This document shows positions 17,037 to 24,976 of a stretch of DNA of 64,000 nt, piece after piece. Positions within the stretch are counted from its first letter, which is position 1, and each line of letters opens with the position of its first letter. Source of the DNA: an uncultured Muribaculaceae bacterium (lineage in GTDB: Bacteria > Bacteroidota > Bacteroidia > Bacteroidales > Muribaculaceae); the NCBI GenBank assembly GCA_910586595.1, contig CAJUJB010000002.1, forward strand, positions 53,273-117,272. Reading direction: 5' to 3'. A program made the position numbers and the translations under genes. The notes below the pieces were generated by a model. That model ran no database searches. It was not told the origin of the DNA and saw only the letters and a program-made list of their open reading frames with translations.

Positions 17037-18214
17037 TCTACGTCAGCGAGATTAAAGCGGTCGAGGCGAGCCAGAACCTTCACCAGCTGGCCCTCAAGAT
17101 CAATAAAGGAAGCCTTCGCATCGAGATACGACGAATATTCGCGAAGGTAATCGAGCACATTGATTCGGCCCGCATCAAGCGCCTTCTTCAGCAAGCGTGG
17201 ATAATCATCTCCCTCGAAGGTAGACCTTGCCGCATCGGTGCGTGCGTCGAGCCGCGATGCAGTGGTATAATCACCCACCAGTTCAGCATTCAGCCGCAGA
17301 GCATAGTCCTGCGCGGAAAGGCGTGCCGCCATAGCCAACGCCTCAGCCGCCTTGACCGGTGCGGAGAAATTCCAAGAAGGAAGGCTGAGCCCTACAGAGA
17401 ACCCGTTGAAATGGGTTCCGTCCTCGTAGTCGTGTGTATAGGCAAGTTTAAAGCCGGGCAGGCGCGAGGCTCTTGCGGCGCTCACATCTGCGCCAGCAGC
17501 GAGGTCAAGGGCTGCGTTAGCTGCGACGGTAGGGTCATTTTGCTCAAGCATCTCCCGATAGGTTGCCAGCGGGGCGAGCCTCACATGGCTATCGAGCGGA
17601 GGCACAGCGGCGATGTCCTCGCCTCCGTTGAGCGCTCGGAGCGTGGCACGAAGCGACTCGGCAAGCGCCTCCATCTCTGCCACACGGTTGGCGATGGCAA
17701 ACCGCTCAAGTTTTATCTTCGATGTCTCAAGCACGGTCGCCTCACCCTGCGAGAAGGCAAATTCATAAGTCTCGGACAGACGCGCCATAGCCAGATCGGC
17801 CTCACGCAATACCGCGAGCTGTTTTTCAGCCACTGCAAGACTCAGTAGAGCCTGCTTGGCCTCAAGAGCTTTCTCTACAAGACTTGCACGGTAAAGTTGC
17901 CGGTAGGCATCTGCGCGGTAGGCGCCAGCCTTGCCACGGGCACGGTAGAGCCCGGGCCAATCGAAAGCCTGACCCACCGAAAGGCCCCAGCGGTTTTCAC
18001 CTCCGGCGGCATTGAACTTGTAGTCAAAATCCACTTCGGGGCCGGCCAGCGTGTTTGCGGCCCTGGTCTCACTGACCTGAGCCTCGTAGCCAGCTTTGAC
18101 AGCGGCCAGGTCGGGGTTACGCAGGGCTATCTCACGCGCCATATTGTCGATGGGCTGCTGGGCTACAGCAGCGAGCGGCACAAGCAGTGCGGCGGCAAAG
18201 TGGAATAATTTCAT
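17033..18214 (-). CDS. TolC-family outer membrane protein
   Basis: A 393-residue protein with signal peptide MKLFHFAAALLVPLAAVAQQ and two long alpha-helical coiled repeats typical of the outer membrane efflux protein family (RNPDLAAVKAGYEAQVSE in the first half, DPTVAANAALDLAAGADV in the second). There is no lipobox, unlike the NodT-type protein at 40328. It should form a trimeric export duct, but no RND, ABC or MFP partner gene lies beside it. It overlaps fcl and the FemAB-like gene by 4 nt each, so it is translationally embedded in a GDP-fucose operon, an odd setting. The partner pump is probably elsewhere. Confidence 0.82.
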   Translation of the reverse strand: MKLFHFAAALLVPLAAVAQQPIDNMAREIALRNPDLAAVKAGYEAQVSETRAANTLAGPEVDFDYKFNAAGGENRWGLSVGQAFDWPGLYRARGKAGAYRADAYRQLYRASLVEKALEAKQALLSLAVAEKQLAVLREADLAMARLSETYEFAFSQGEATVLETSKIKLERFAIANRVAEMEALAESLRATLRALNGGEDIAAVPPLDSHVRLAPLATYREMLEQNDPTVAANAALDLAAGADVSAARASRLPGFKLAYTHDYEDGTHFNGFSVGLSLPSWNFSAPVKAAEALAMAARLSAQDYALRLNAELVGDYTTASRLDARTDAARSTFEGDDYPRLLKKALDAGRINVLDYLREYSSYLDAKASFIDLEGQLVKVLARLDRFNLADVE

Positions 18215-19290
18215 ATAGATTTTATATACCAGTCATACAATCGTCTTACGCCCTCGGGCAACTCGACAGAGTGGGTCCATCCCAGATTGTGCAGGCGGGT
18301 TACATCGCAGAGTTTACGCATGGTTCCGTCGGGCTTGGAGGCATCCCACTCGATGGTGCCGTCGAAGCCTACGGCCTGCGCCACAAGAGATGCGAGCTCG
18401 GCGATGGTAAGCTCCCGGCCAGTGCCGATATTGATGTGGGTGTTGCGCACTTCAGGCCCTGCACCGGCGGCCAGATCGGCGAAGCTGACATTAAGCAACA
18501 CGTGTACGCATGCATCGGCCATATCCTCACTCCAGAGGAACTCACGCAGCGGTCGGCCTGTGCCCCATAGCACAACCTTACCGGGGTATATTCCGAATGC
18601 CTCAAGCGCACAAGCTATATCTGCGTCGGATGCATCCTGAGCGATGGTGCTCACCGGACGCGCGGCCAGATCGGCACGGACGGCGGCATAATTGTTCTCA
18701 CCAAGAAGTTTGGCCAGATGGACCTTACGCACCATAGCCGGAAGAACGTGGCTGTTCTCCAGATGGAAATTATCGTTAGGCCCGTAAAGATTAGTGGGCA
18801 TCACAGCCACATAGTCGGTGCCATATTGCAGGTTGAACGACTCACAGAGCTTAAGGCCGGCAATCTTAGCAATGGCGTATGGCTCATTGGTGTATTCGAG
18901 AGGCGACGTAAGCAGAGCATCCTCGGTTATTGGCTGCGGAGCCTCACGGGGATATATACACGTAGAACCCAGGAACAGCAAGCGCTTCACGCCATGGCGG
19001 AAAGCCTCTCCAATCACATTCTGCTGTATCTGGAGATTCTGATAGATGAAGTCGGCACGGTAACGCGAGTTAGCCATGATGCCGCCTACATGGGCCGCGG
19101 CCAAAACCACTGCCTCGGGCTGCTCACGGTCGAAAAACTCACGTACAGCCACAGGGTCGAGCAGATCAAGCTCGGCGTGCGTGCGGCCAATCACATTTGT
19201 AAATCCACGTTTGCGGAGATTGGCCATGATTGCCGATCCGACCAGACCGCGGTGGCCGGCTACATATATCTTGGAGTTGGGTGTCAACAC
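18211..19290 (-). CDS. fcl: GDP-L-fucose synthase
   Basis: A 359-residue short-chain dehydrogenase/reductase converting GDP-4-keto-6-deoxymannose to GDP-L-fucose with NADPH (epimerisation and reduction). Motifs are the Rossmann KIYVAGHRGLVGSAIMANL (residues 7-25), AAAHVGGIMAN, the catalytic Ser with YxxxK in LGSTCIYPR and EYTNEPYAIAKIAGLK, and the substrate segment MPTNLYGPNDNFHLENSHV. A stretch around residues 200-230 (YAAVRADLAARPVSTIAQDA) is longer than in E. coli WcaG. The start is a GTG at 19290; no ATG fits better. It lies 54 nt downstream of gmd and is coupled to the TolC gene by ATGA. Confidence 0.95.
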   Translation of the reverse strand: MLTPNSKIYVAGHRGLVGSAIMANLRKRGFTNVIGRTHAELDLLDPVAVREFFDREQPEAVVLAAAHVGGIMANSRYRADFIYQNLQIQQNVIGEAFRHGVKRLLFLGSTCIYPREAPQPITEDALLTSPLEYTNEPYAIAKIAGLKLCESFNLQYGTDYVAVMPTNLYGPNDNFHLENSHVLPAMVRKVHLAKLLGENNYAAVRADLAARPVSTIAQDASDADIACALEAFGIYPGKVVLWGTGRPLREFLWSEDMADACVHVLLNVSFADLAAGAGPEVRNTHINIGTGRELTIAELASLVAQAVGFDGTIEWDASKPDGTMRKLCDVTRLHNLGWTHSVELPEGVRRLYDWYIKSI

Positions 19291-19344
19291 TTTAAAATGG
19301 ATATTCGGTTAAACCTGCCGTCGATGATCACTAAAGTCCGACCA

Positions 19345-20400
19345 TCAACGGACTATCTCTTTCATATCGCTGTCGACCATCACGTTGACAAGCTCTTCGA
19401 AAGAGGTCTTGCGGGGATTCCAACCGAGCATTGTGCGTGCTTTGGTTGGGTCGCCGAGGAGCTGCTCCACTTCGGCAGGGCGGTAGAAACGCGGATCGAC
19501 TTCGACAAGTACTTTGCCGGAAGATTCCTCGATGCCTTTCTCATCGACTCCGGTTCCCTCCCAGCGCAATTTCATACCGGCGCGGGCGAAGGCGAGGGTG
19601 GCAAACTCACGCACTGTATGATATTCTCCCGTGGCGATGACAAAATCATCGGGATGGGGCTGCTGGAGAATGAGCCACATACACTCCACATAGTCGGGCG
19701 CATAGCCCCAGTCGCGCCGTGCGTCGAGATTACCGAGATAAAGCTTGTCCTGCTGTCCGGCGGCTATACGTGCAGCCGCGAGCGTGATCTTGCGGGTCAC
19801 GAAATTCTCGCCGCGGCGCTCCGATTCATGATTGAAAAGAATACCGTTGGCGGTGTACATACCATAGCTCTCGCGGTAATTCTTCATGATCCAGAAGGCA
19901 TACATCTTAGCCACAGCATAAGGCGAGCGGGGATAGAAGGGTGTAGTCTCGCGCTGGGGCACTTCCTGTACCTGGCCAAAGAGCTCCGATGTCGAAGCCT
20001 GATAGATGCGCACATCCTTCTCCATCTTGAGTATGCGCACGGCCTCGAGAAGACGCAGCGCGCCCACGGCATCGGTATCGGCGGTATATTCCGGAACATC
20101 GAAGGAAACCTTGACGTGGCTCTGGGCCGCAAGATTATAGATTTCGTCGGGGCGAACCTCGCCTATGATACGCACCAGCGATGAAGAGTCGGTCATATCG
20201 CCATAATGGAGATTGACAAGTCTGCGCCTGTGCATGTCGCGCACCCATCCGTCGAGATAAAGGTGCTCGATACGGCCAGTGTTGAAACTCGAGCTACGGC
20301 GTATAATGCCATGAACTTCGTATCCTTTGCCGAGGAGGAACTCGGCGAGATAACTGCCGTCCTGGCCTGTGATGCCTGTGATAAGTGCTTTGCGGGACAT
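19345..20400 (-). CDS. gmd: GDP-mannose 4,6-dehydratase
   Basis: A 351-residue SDR enzyme making GDP-4-keto-6-deoxy-D-mannose from GDP-mannose with bound NADP, the first step to GDP-fucose. The ATG at 20400 begins MSRKALITGITGQDGSYLAE; a longer frame was rejected because it runs into the promoter. Further motifs: GIIRRSSSFNTGRIEHLY, NLAAQSHVKVSFDVPEYT, ASTSELFGQVQEVPQRETTP and the YxxxK in YPRSPYAVAKMYAFW, with FNHESERRGENFVTRKI following. With fcl it supplies GDP-fucose for capsules or fucosylated surface glycoproteins. Confidence 0.97.
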   Translation of the reverse strand: MSRKALITGITGQDGSYLAEFLLGKGYEVHGIIRRSSSFNTGRIEHLYLDGWVRDMHRRRLVNLHYGDMTDSSSLVRIIGEVRPDEIYNLAAQSHVKVSFDVPEYTADTDAVGALRLLEAVRILKMEKDVRIYQASTSELFGQVQEVPQRETTPFYPRSPYAVAKMYAFWIMKNYRESYGMYTANGILFNHESERRGENFVTRKITLAAARIAAGQQDKLYLGNLDARRDWGYAPDYVECMWLILQQPHPDDFVIATGEYHTVREFATLAFARAGMKLRWEGTGVDEKGIEESSGKVLVEVDPRFYRPAEVEQLLGDPTKARTMLGWNPRKTSFEELVNVMVDSDMKEIVR

Positions 20401-20420
20401 ATATTCTATATTCGTTTTCG

Positions 20421-20452
20421 CAAAATTAGCCCAAAAATCCCGATTAGACAAC
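20421..20452 (-). promoter_or_regulatory. Promoter of the gmd operon
   Basis: On the minus strand GTTG (20452-20449), a 20-nt spacer and TAATTTTG (20428-20421), about 20 nt before the gmd start, match the Bacteroidetes consensus. Confidence 0.72.
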
Positions 20453-20460
20453 ATCTGCCA

Positions 20461-20501
20461 TAAAAAACCCCGGGGAAGGCGCTCGCGCGTCCGCCCCAGG
20501 G
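20461..20501 (-). terminator. Terminator of the secreted-protein gene at 20622
   Basis: Minus-strand arms CCCTGGGG and CCCCGGGG pair around an 18-nt GC-rich loop and are followed by a run of six T. It is the first terminator-like structure downstream of the gene ending at 20622, 120 nt away. The bases between hold no recognisable gene. Confidence 0.7.
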
Positions 20502-20621
20502 AAAGAATGAATAAGGATGTGATTATTATTTCACGACTTTAATGCTGAATTGCAAAATGCTACATTTAATCCAGATCCATTCGTCATAACACGGGTCTGT
20601 AACCGGTTACTACCGATTCAG

Positions 20622-22343
20622 TTATTTTATCAAAACCTTTGTGGCTGCATTGCCCTGACGGCGGATAAAGAGACCGGCCGAGGGATTCTCAACACGCACG
20701 CCCTGAAGGTTAAAGTATTCTACCGGAGCCGCTGCATCGACAGCCACCTTGTTTACACCGGTTTCAATAGAGGGGAAGAAGATGCGGGCAAGCATATTGG
20801 CACCCTTATCGCTTCCTGTTGCCCATCCGCTAAGGCCAAAAGGCACAGTATCAAAACAAGCATCGCTGAAATAATTACCGTCGCCTTTATCCACACTCGA
20901 CAGGGTTACGACACCATCTTTGAAAGTGGTATACAGTATTTCGTCGCCGTAGTCTGCAATAATCTCCTCGGGAGATACGCCATACATACCTGCTAAAGAT
21001 GACAGCTGATTGGAGCAATAAAGAGAAGGCAGGTCGAATTCCATACTTGAGAAACCAGCTGAAACAGGGGCAAAAGTCACATGGTCGGGATCAGTTACGT
21101 CGAACTGGATGTAGCCGTCTTCTGCCGACTGGTTGAATGACCCAAGTATAAATTCACCTTTATATGGATTTACCAAACGATAAACATTTTCATTGTCATC
21201 ATTCTGCTGGAGCTCGACAGGATACCAGAATTCGGGATCCTCAGGGTCAATACCTAATGCAGGCATGAGCCAGCCGTCCTGGAAGGTAGCCTCACCGAAG
21301 TAAGACCAACCGATATTGGGGTCGCTATAAACCGTAAGTGCGAATTCGTCGAAGAGGGCTGCGATTTCACCATTATCATCGGTGAATACGAAAATATCGT
21401 CACCATCGAAGGTGAATCCATTGCCGTTCCACTTACCTTTGATGCCGTCGGCAAAGTAAATCTCATCGTAAGTGGGAGCCCAATGGCAGGTCAGGAAGTA
21501 ATAGCCCTGGATTTCCTGTTCAGGAATAACTGAAAGTACGCCGTCGGCATAGGTTGCATGGATGTCGAGCACCATCTCCTCTTCATCATCGGGGAAAGTG
21601 AAGGGAAGATTGAGCACAACCTGACCGGGCACATCGTCGAGGGCGATAGTCGCACGACCGGATAAAGCTACATACGCATCTTCATCAACGGCACGGAACG
21701 AATACTCTCCGGTAATGCCGGTAATATCGGGGCTTTCAATCTTTATCGGTTCACCGAGTTCGAAGCAATCGGCATAAAAGAATATGTATTCACTTTCAAC
21801 GAGCGACATGGCATCGTCTTCATCGAAGGTAAATCCGCTGCCATTCCATTCAGCCGTAATATAGTCGCGAGGAATATATTCGCCGTCCATATTCGACCAG
21901 GTTGACACCTCAAAGGTGACACCTAAAATCGACTGACCGGTAGGAATGGTGAGGACACCATCTTCGTATGTGGCAGCCACGTCCATTATGAATGAATTGC
22001 CTTCAAGATCAAACGGAACATTGACAATCACACCATTGGCACCCGCACCAACCTCAATTGAGGTCTGATATTCGTAGAAACGGCCGGTATATGCTTCATC
22101 AAGATATGATATGGTGTATCCACCCAGAATATCTGCAAGTTCGGGAGCTTCGGCAGGCGCCAGACGGCTGGTTGCCTTACGGATTTTGGCAGGAGCTTTT
22201 TTAGCTTGTTTTTTCTCAATCTTAAATGCCGGAGCGGCGTGCCCCACCGGGCCCGTCACGCCTCCTTGGAGCTGTGGTGAGGCGGCCGAGGCAAAGAAGG
22301 CCGCAGTGGCAAGGGCAACAGCAAATGTGTAGAGTTTTTTCAT
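20622..22343 (-). CDS. Secreted protein with two internal repeats and a T9SS-type C-terminal tail
   Basis: A 573-residue protein of unknown function. ATG 22343 was chosen because MKKLYTFAVALATAAFF starts a normal signal peptide. After a basic linker (KKQAKKAPAKIRKATSR) come two related repeats of about 130 residues. Each has a beta-rich core: FDLEGNSFIMDVAATYEDGV in the first and PDDEEEMVLDIHATYADGV in the second, with WNGSGFTFD and WNGNGFTFD closing them. The last 30 residues (YFNLQGVRVENPSAGLFIR to KVLIK) look like a type A sorting domain of the type IX secretion system. It is likely surface-exposed or released. The promoter, operator-like site and leader are shared with the gene at 22598-23278. 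Confidence 0.7.
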   Translation of the reverse strand: MKKLYTFAVALATAAFFASAASPQLQGGVTGPVGHAAPAFKIEKKQAKKAPAKIRKATSRLAPAEAPELADILGGYTISYLDEAYTGRFYEYQTSIEVGAGANGVIVNVPFDLEGNSFIMDVAATYEDGVLTIPTGQSILGVTFEVSTWSNMDGEYIPRDYITAEWNGSGFTFDEDDAMSLVESEYIFFYADCFELGEPIKIESPDITGITGEYSFRAVDEDAYVALSGRATIALDDVPGQVVLNLPFTFPDDEEEMVLDIHATYADGVLSVIPEQEIQGYYFLTCHWAPTYDEIYFADGIKGKWNGNGFTFDGDDIFVFTDDNGEIAALFDEFALTVYSDPNIGWSYFGEATFQDGWLMPALGIDPEDPEFWYPVELQQNDDNENVYRLVNPYKGEFILGSFNQSAEDGYIQFDVTDPDHVTFAPVSAGFSSMEFDLPSLYCSNQLSSLAGMYGVSPEEIIADYGDEILYTTFKDGVVTLSSVDKGDGNYFSDACFDTVPFGLSGWATGSDKGANMLARIFFPSIETGVNKVAVDAAAPVEYFNLQGVRVENPSAGLFIRRQGNAATKVLIK

Positions 22344-22435
22344 ACCTTTTAGAAATTGCAAGGTTTAACAAAAAAGTGATTTTCCCGGTTGTCGTTTAAG
22401 CGACATGGAAATGATACTAAAAACAAACAACGGCG

Positions 22436-22466
22436 CAAAGTTAAAACTCTTTTATAATTATCCAAA
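22436..22466 (-). promoter_or_regulatory. Promoter of the T9SS-tail protein gene
   Basis: Minus-strand TTTG (22466-22463), a 19-nt spacer and TAACTTTG (22443-22436). The 5' leader is about 85-90 nt. The remaining bases up to the neighbouring gene are the operator-like palindrome and its AT-rich flank. Confidence 0.72.
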
Positions 22467-22483
22467 ACTTTTTGATATAAAAT

Positions 22484-22516
22484 TGGCGAATGACACAGAA
22501 AATATGTCACACGCCA
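22484..22516 (-). promoter_or_regulatory. Palindromic operator-like site, copy A
   Basis: Half-site TGGCGnnTGACA is followed by 9 AT-rich bases and its exact inverse complement TGTCAnnCGCCA. The site ends 17 bp upstream of the -33 TTTG, where an activator would bind. A second copy with one changed arm base sits at the same distance from the promoter at 23311-23341. The inner TGACA/TGTCA dyad is distantly similar to CRP/FNR-type sites, but the spacing differs. Confidence 0.55.
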
Positions 22517-22597
22517 TTAAAATATCATTTTGCAAACCAATAAAAGGCTTTGACTTCACTTTTGATACAGCGATAGCCAGACGGCGTCCGCCATCAC

Positions 22598-23278
22598 TTA
22601 CAGCACAATGCCAAAGGCTATATTTACCTCTACCTGGCGCGATTTAAAGTTCCTGTCAGCCATCGGATTAAGCAATCCGAACATAGCCCGCGGGGTCACA
22701 TAGAAATTATCGAAGTCAAGCACGAAACCGAAGCCGGCCTGGCAGTCGAAACGTCGGAACAGACCTCCACGACCATAAACGGGTGGTATTTCAGGGGCGA
22801 AATCCTCACTGTAATCCCCACCGAAGGCACAGTCGAGCTGGAAGCCGGCAGTTATGCTGAATTTAATATCCATATACTCTGCAAAGGTGAATCCGGCCAA
22901 CACAGGCACACGTGCGCCATATTTAAGAACCGAGGTCGCGACCGAGGGAAAACCTACTGCCTCAGTCTCCTGAATTTTCCAATGGTTGATGTAGAGACTC
23001 AGGCCAGTCTCGGCATACCAGCGCGGCGCCAGAGGAAGCCGCAGGCCACCGCTTATCGCGCCGCCATACCCCTCACGGAAGGCATCGTAATGGGTTCCTC
23101 CGGCATTTAATCTATCAAGTGCGAAAATATCGAAGGAGGCTCCGGCGAGCCACTTGATGCGAGGTGTCTCAGCCGTTGGCGCATCACTCGTTACACTTCC
23201 CGAGGTGGATGGCTCTGCGGCTGATGCGGCAAAAACACCCATGACCAAGGCGACAACAAACGTGTATAGTTTTTTCAT
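22598..23278 (-). CDS. Outer membrane beta-barrel protein, unknown function
   Basis: A 226-residue exported protein beginning MKKLYTFVVALVMGVFAAS, nearly the same signal peptide as the neighbouring gene. After a Ser/Thr-rich linker the mature part alternates short amphipathic strands (WLAGASFDIFALDRL, YGGAISGGLRLPLAPRWYAE, GLSLYINHWKIQ, FYVTPRAMFGLLNP) and ends VEVNIAFGIVL with an aliphatic C-terminus, as in small PorT-like/OmpA-like barrels of Bacteroidetes. It is predicted to lie in the outer membrane. No binding or enzymatic function can be assigned. It has its own promoter and operator-like site. Confidence 0.65.
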   Translation of the reverse strand: MKKLYTFVVALVMGVFAASAAEPSTSGSVTSDAPTAETPRIKWLAGASFDIFALDRLNAGGTHYDAFREGYGGAISGGLRLPLAPRWYAETGLSLYINHWKIQETEAVGFPSVATSVLKYGARVPVLAGFTFAEYMDIKFSITAGFQLDCAFGGDYSEDFAPEIPPVYGRGGLFRRFDCQAGFGFVLDFDNFYVTPRAMFGLLNPMADRNFKSRQVEVNIAFGIVL

Positions 23279-23310
23279 ATCTTTGAGAGAGTTTAAAAGG
23301 ATTGTGCGCG

Positions 23311-23341
23311 CAAAGGTAGTGCGTCCTCTGACTCAATCAAA
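23311..23341 (-). promoter_or_regulatory. Promoter of the beta-barrel protein gene
   Basis: Minus-strand TTTG (23341-23338), a 19-nt spacer and TACCTTTG (23318-23311), about 33 nt before the ATG. The spacing is identical to that of the promoter at 22436-22466. Confidence 0.75.
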
Positions 23342-23358
23342 ACTTTTTGACACAAAAT

Positions 23359-23391
23359 TGGCGAACGACATAAATAAAATGTCATCCGCCA
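23359..23391 (-). promoter_or_regulatory. Palindromic operator-like site, copy B
   Basis: Same architecture as copy A at 22484-22516: TGGCGnnTGACA, 9 AT-rich bases, TGTCGnnCGCCA on the minus strand, with one mismatch in the second arm. Both copies lie 17 bp from the -33 element, and the flanking CAAAACTTTTTGA on the plus strand is also shared. Confidence 0.55.
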
Positions 23392-23424
23392 TTGAAATAT
23401 AGTTTCACAAAATCAAAAAACACC

Positions 23425-24093
23425 CTAAACCGGCATCGCAAGCAGATCTTTAATTGAATCGACAGTCACCGCAGGCCGGTTGGCAGGCTCCCATAGCAAA
23501 GGCTGCTGGGGGAAAACATTGACTTCGGCCGCATCGCGCAGCATCACAGTTCGCCAGCCTCTTAGATTAGGCATACGGAAATCCTTCGATAGATTATCAC
23601 CTACATACATCAGCGTTCCCTCGGGGAAATATTCTTCGGCCAGGTTCCATGGGAGGTCGGTGGTCTTATCGCCACCGGTGCGCTCGCTTATCCACACGGC
23701 ACGCGGCTCGATATATTTTTCGAGTCCGAGAGCGGAAATCTTAGTGCCCTGCGTGAGCACGGTGCCGTCGGTTATTATACCCAGGCGATGCCCTTTGGCT
23801 TTAAGGGCTGCCAGGGCCTCCTCTACCCCATGGTCGAGTCTGATGTCGGGCCAATGGCTGCGGTATATGTGCACCAGTTCGTCGACAGAGATTTTGTCGA
23901 CACCAGGCAGACCGCGCTGAGCGTGCAGTGCAGCCTCGAAGCCCTTGGGGCGGTTGGCGGCAATAATACCGAAGAGCTCGGCGGGGTCGGCGCCAGTGAC
24001 CGAAGACATATGCTCGGCCACCGCACGATAAGCGGAAGAAACGAATGTCCGTTCCTTATATAGAGTATCGTCGAGGTCAAATATTATATTCAT
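23425..24093 (-). CDS. HAD-superfamily phosphatase
   Basis: A 222-residue cytoplasmic hydrolase. The start ATG 24093 gives MNIIFDLDDTLYKERTF, the HAD motif I DxDxT/S with nucleophile Asp near residue 6. Motif II is in GIITDGTVLT and the loop-4 aspartates are in LMYVGDNLSKDFRMPN. The helical cap between is of the C1 type, as in YjjG/YrfG-like nucleotidases and phosphoglycolate phosphatase-like enzymes. The substrate is unknown. It lies downstream of thiD on the same strand, so it could dephosphorylate a thiamine intermediate, but this is only positional inference. The start codon lies inside a perfect 11-bp RNA stem. Confidence 0.75.
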   Translation of the reverse strand: MNIIFDLDDTLYKERTFVSSAYRAVAEHMSSVTGADPAELFGIIAANRPKGFEAALHAQRGLPGVDKISVDELVHIYRSHWPDIRLDHGVEEALAALKAKGHRLGIITDGTVLTQGTKISALGLEKYIEPRAVWISERTGGDKTTDLPWNLAEEYFPEGTLMYVGDNLSKDFRMPNLRGWRTVMLRDAAEVNVFPQQPLLWEPANRPAVTVDSIKDLLAMPV

Positions 24094-24152
24094 GGGCGTG
24101 GGGTTTAACAATAAAACGTCCGTGTAGGGCTATTTTGTGCGCCACGCCCATG
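24091..24152 (-). promoter_or_regulatory. Hairpin enclosing the HAD start codon
   Basis: Minus-strand arms CATGGGCGTGG (24152-24142) and CCACGCCCATG (24101-24091) are perfect complements, and the second arm contains the ATG of the HAD gene. On the plus strand the same hairpin is followed by seven T, but no plus-strand gene is present. It may limit translation, or be the end structure of the thi transcript. Confidence 0.45.
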
Positions 24153-24166
24153 ATTTTTTTCACATA

Positions 24167-24976
24167 TCACTCCCACCATGCGTGGAAATGATGCACCGGG
24201 CCATGCCCGTGGCCTATTTTGTAATGCGCCCCAGCAGCTATGGCTGCCGTCACATATTCCTTGGCGCGGATGGCGGCTTCATCGAGCGATGCACCACGCG
24301 CCAGAAACGCGGCCATGGCCGACGACAGCGTACAACCGGTGCCGTGGGTATTGACGGTGTCGACTTTCGGCGAGCACATAGGTGTCATGGTTCCAGTACG
24401 GGCATTGTAGAATATATCGGTCAACGAATCGCCACCGAGGTGGCCAGCTTTCAGCAGAACCGACACGCCGCCAAAGGTTGACAGCTCGCGTGCTGCGTCA
24501 GGCAGTTGATCCTGATGTGAGATGCGACGCCCGAGAAGAATCTCCGCCTCCGGCACGTTGGGAGTTATGACCGATACAGCGGGAATCAATTCGCTCCGGA
24601 GGGTATATACGGCATCATGCTCCAGCAGCGGATCGCCGGAGGTGGCAACCATCACAGGGTCAAGCACAATATTATCTATACGATATGGCGCAAGCGTATC
24701 GCGCACGGCAAGTATCAGCTCCGATGAATGGAGCATGCCGATCTTGACGGCGTCGGCGCCTATATCGTCAAGACACGACCGTATCTGCCCCTCGACGAAG
24801 GGAACAGGGATGGGATGCACGCCTGTGACACCGACGGTGTTCTCGTCGACAACGGCCACAATGGCCGTCATACCATACACACCCAATGCCGAGAATGTCT
24901 TAAGATCGGCCTGCAGTCCGGCACCGCCGCTGGGGTCACTGCCGGCGATAGACAATGCGCGTCTATAGGTATTCAT
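24167..24976 (-). CDS. thiD: Hydroxymethylpyrimidine kinase / phosphomethylpyrimidine kinase
   Basis: A 269-residue ribokinase-fold enzyme that phosphorylates HMP and HMP-phosphate for thiamine synthesis. The N-terminal ALSIAGSDPSGGAGLQADLK and C-terminal DTVNTHGTGCTLSSAMAAFL (anion hole and catalytic Asp region GTGC) are diagnostic, with DPVMVATSGDPLL in the middle. The start at 24976 makes an ATGA overlap with tenA; an in-frame ATG three codons upstream is less likely. The motif VDENTVGVTGV replaces the more usual AQNT, as in some Bacteroidetes homologues. With TenA it fits a salvage route for HMP. Confidence 0.93.
   Translation of the reverse strand: MNTYRRALSIAGSDPSGGAGLQADLKTFSALGVYGMTAIVAVVDENTVGVTGVHPIPVPFVEGQIRSCLDDIGADAVKIGMLHSSELILAVRDTLAPYRIDNIVLDPVMVATSGDPLLEHDAVYTLRSELIPAVSVITPNVPEAEILLGRRISHQDQLPDAARELSTFGGVSVLLKAGHLGGDSLTDIFYNARTGTMTPMCSPKVDTVNTHGTGCTLSSAMAAFLARGASLDEAAIRAKEYVTAAIAAGAHYKIGHGHGPVHHFHAWWE

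Noticed and set aside
18718..20184. Long plus-strand open frame of 488 codons opposite fcl and gmd
   Set aside because: It is antisense to two well-recognised enzymes and has no family motif; GC-rich codon use keeps the opposite strand open.
20590..20599. TAACCGGTTA palindrome downstream of the T9SS-tail gene
   Set aside because: A single short palindrome in a 3' untranslated region; too short to support a site.
24091..24159. Plus-strand rho-independent terminator
   Set aside because: The hairpin and T-run look like one, but no plus-strand gene precedes it; recorded instead as a hairpin over the HAD start.
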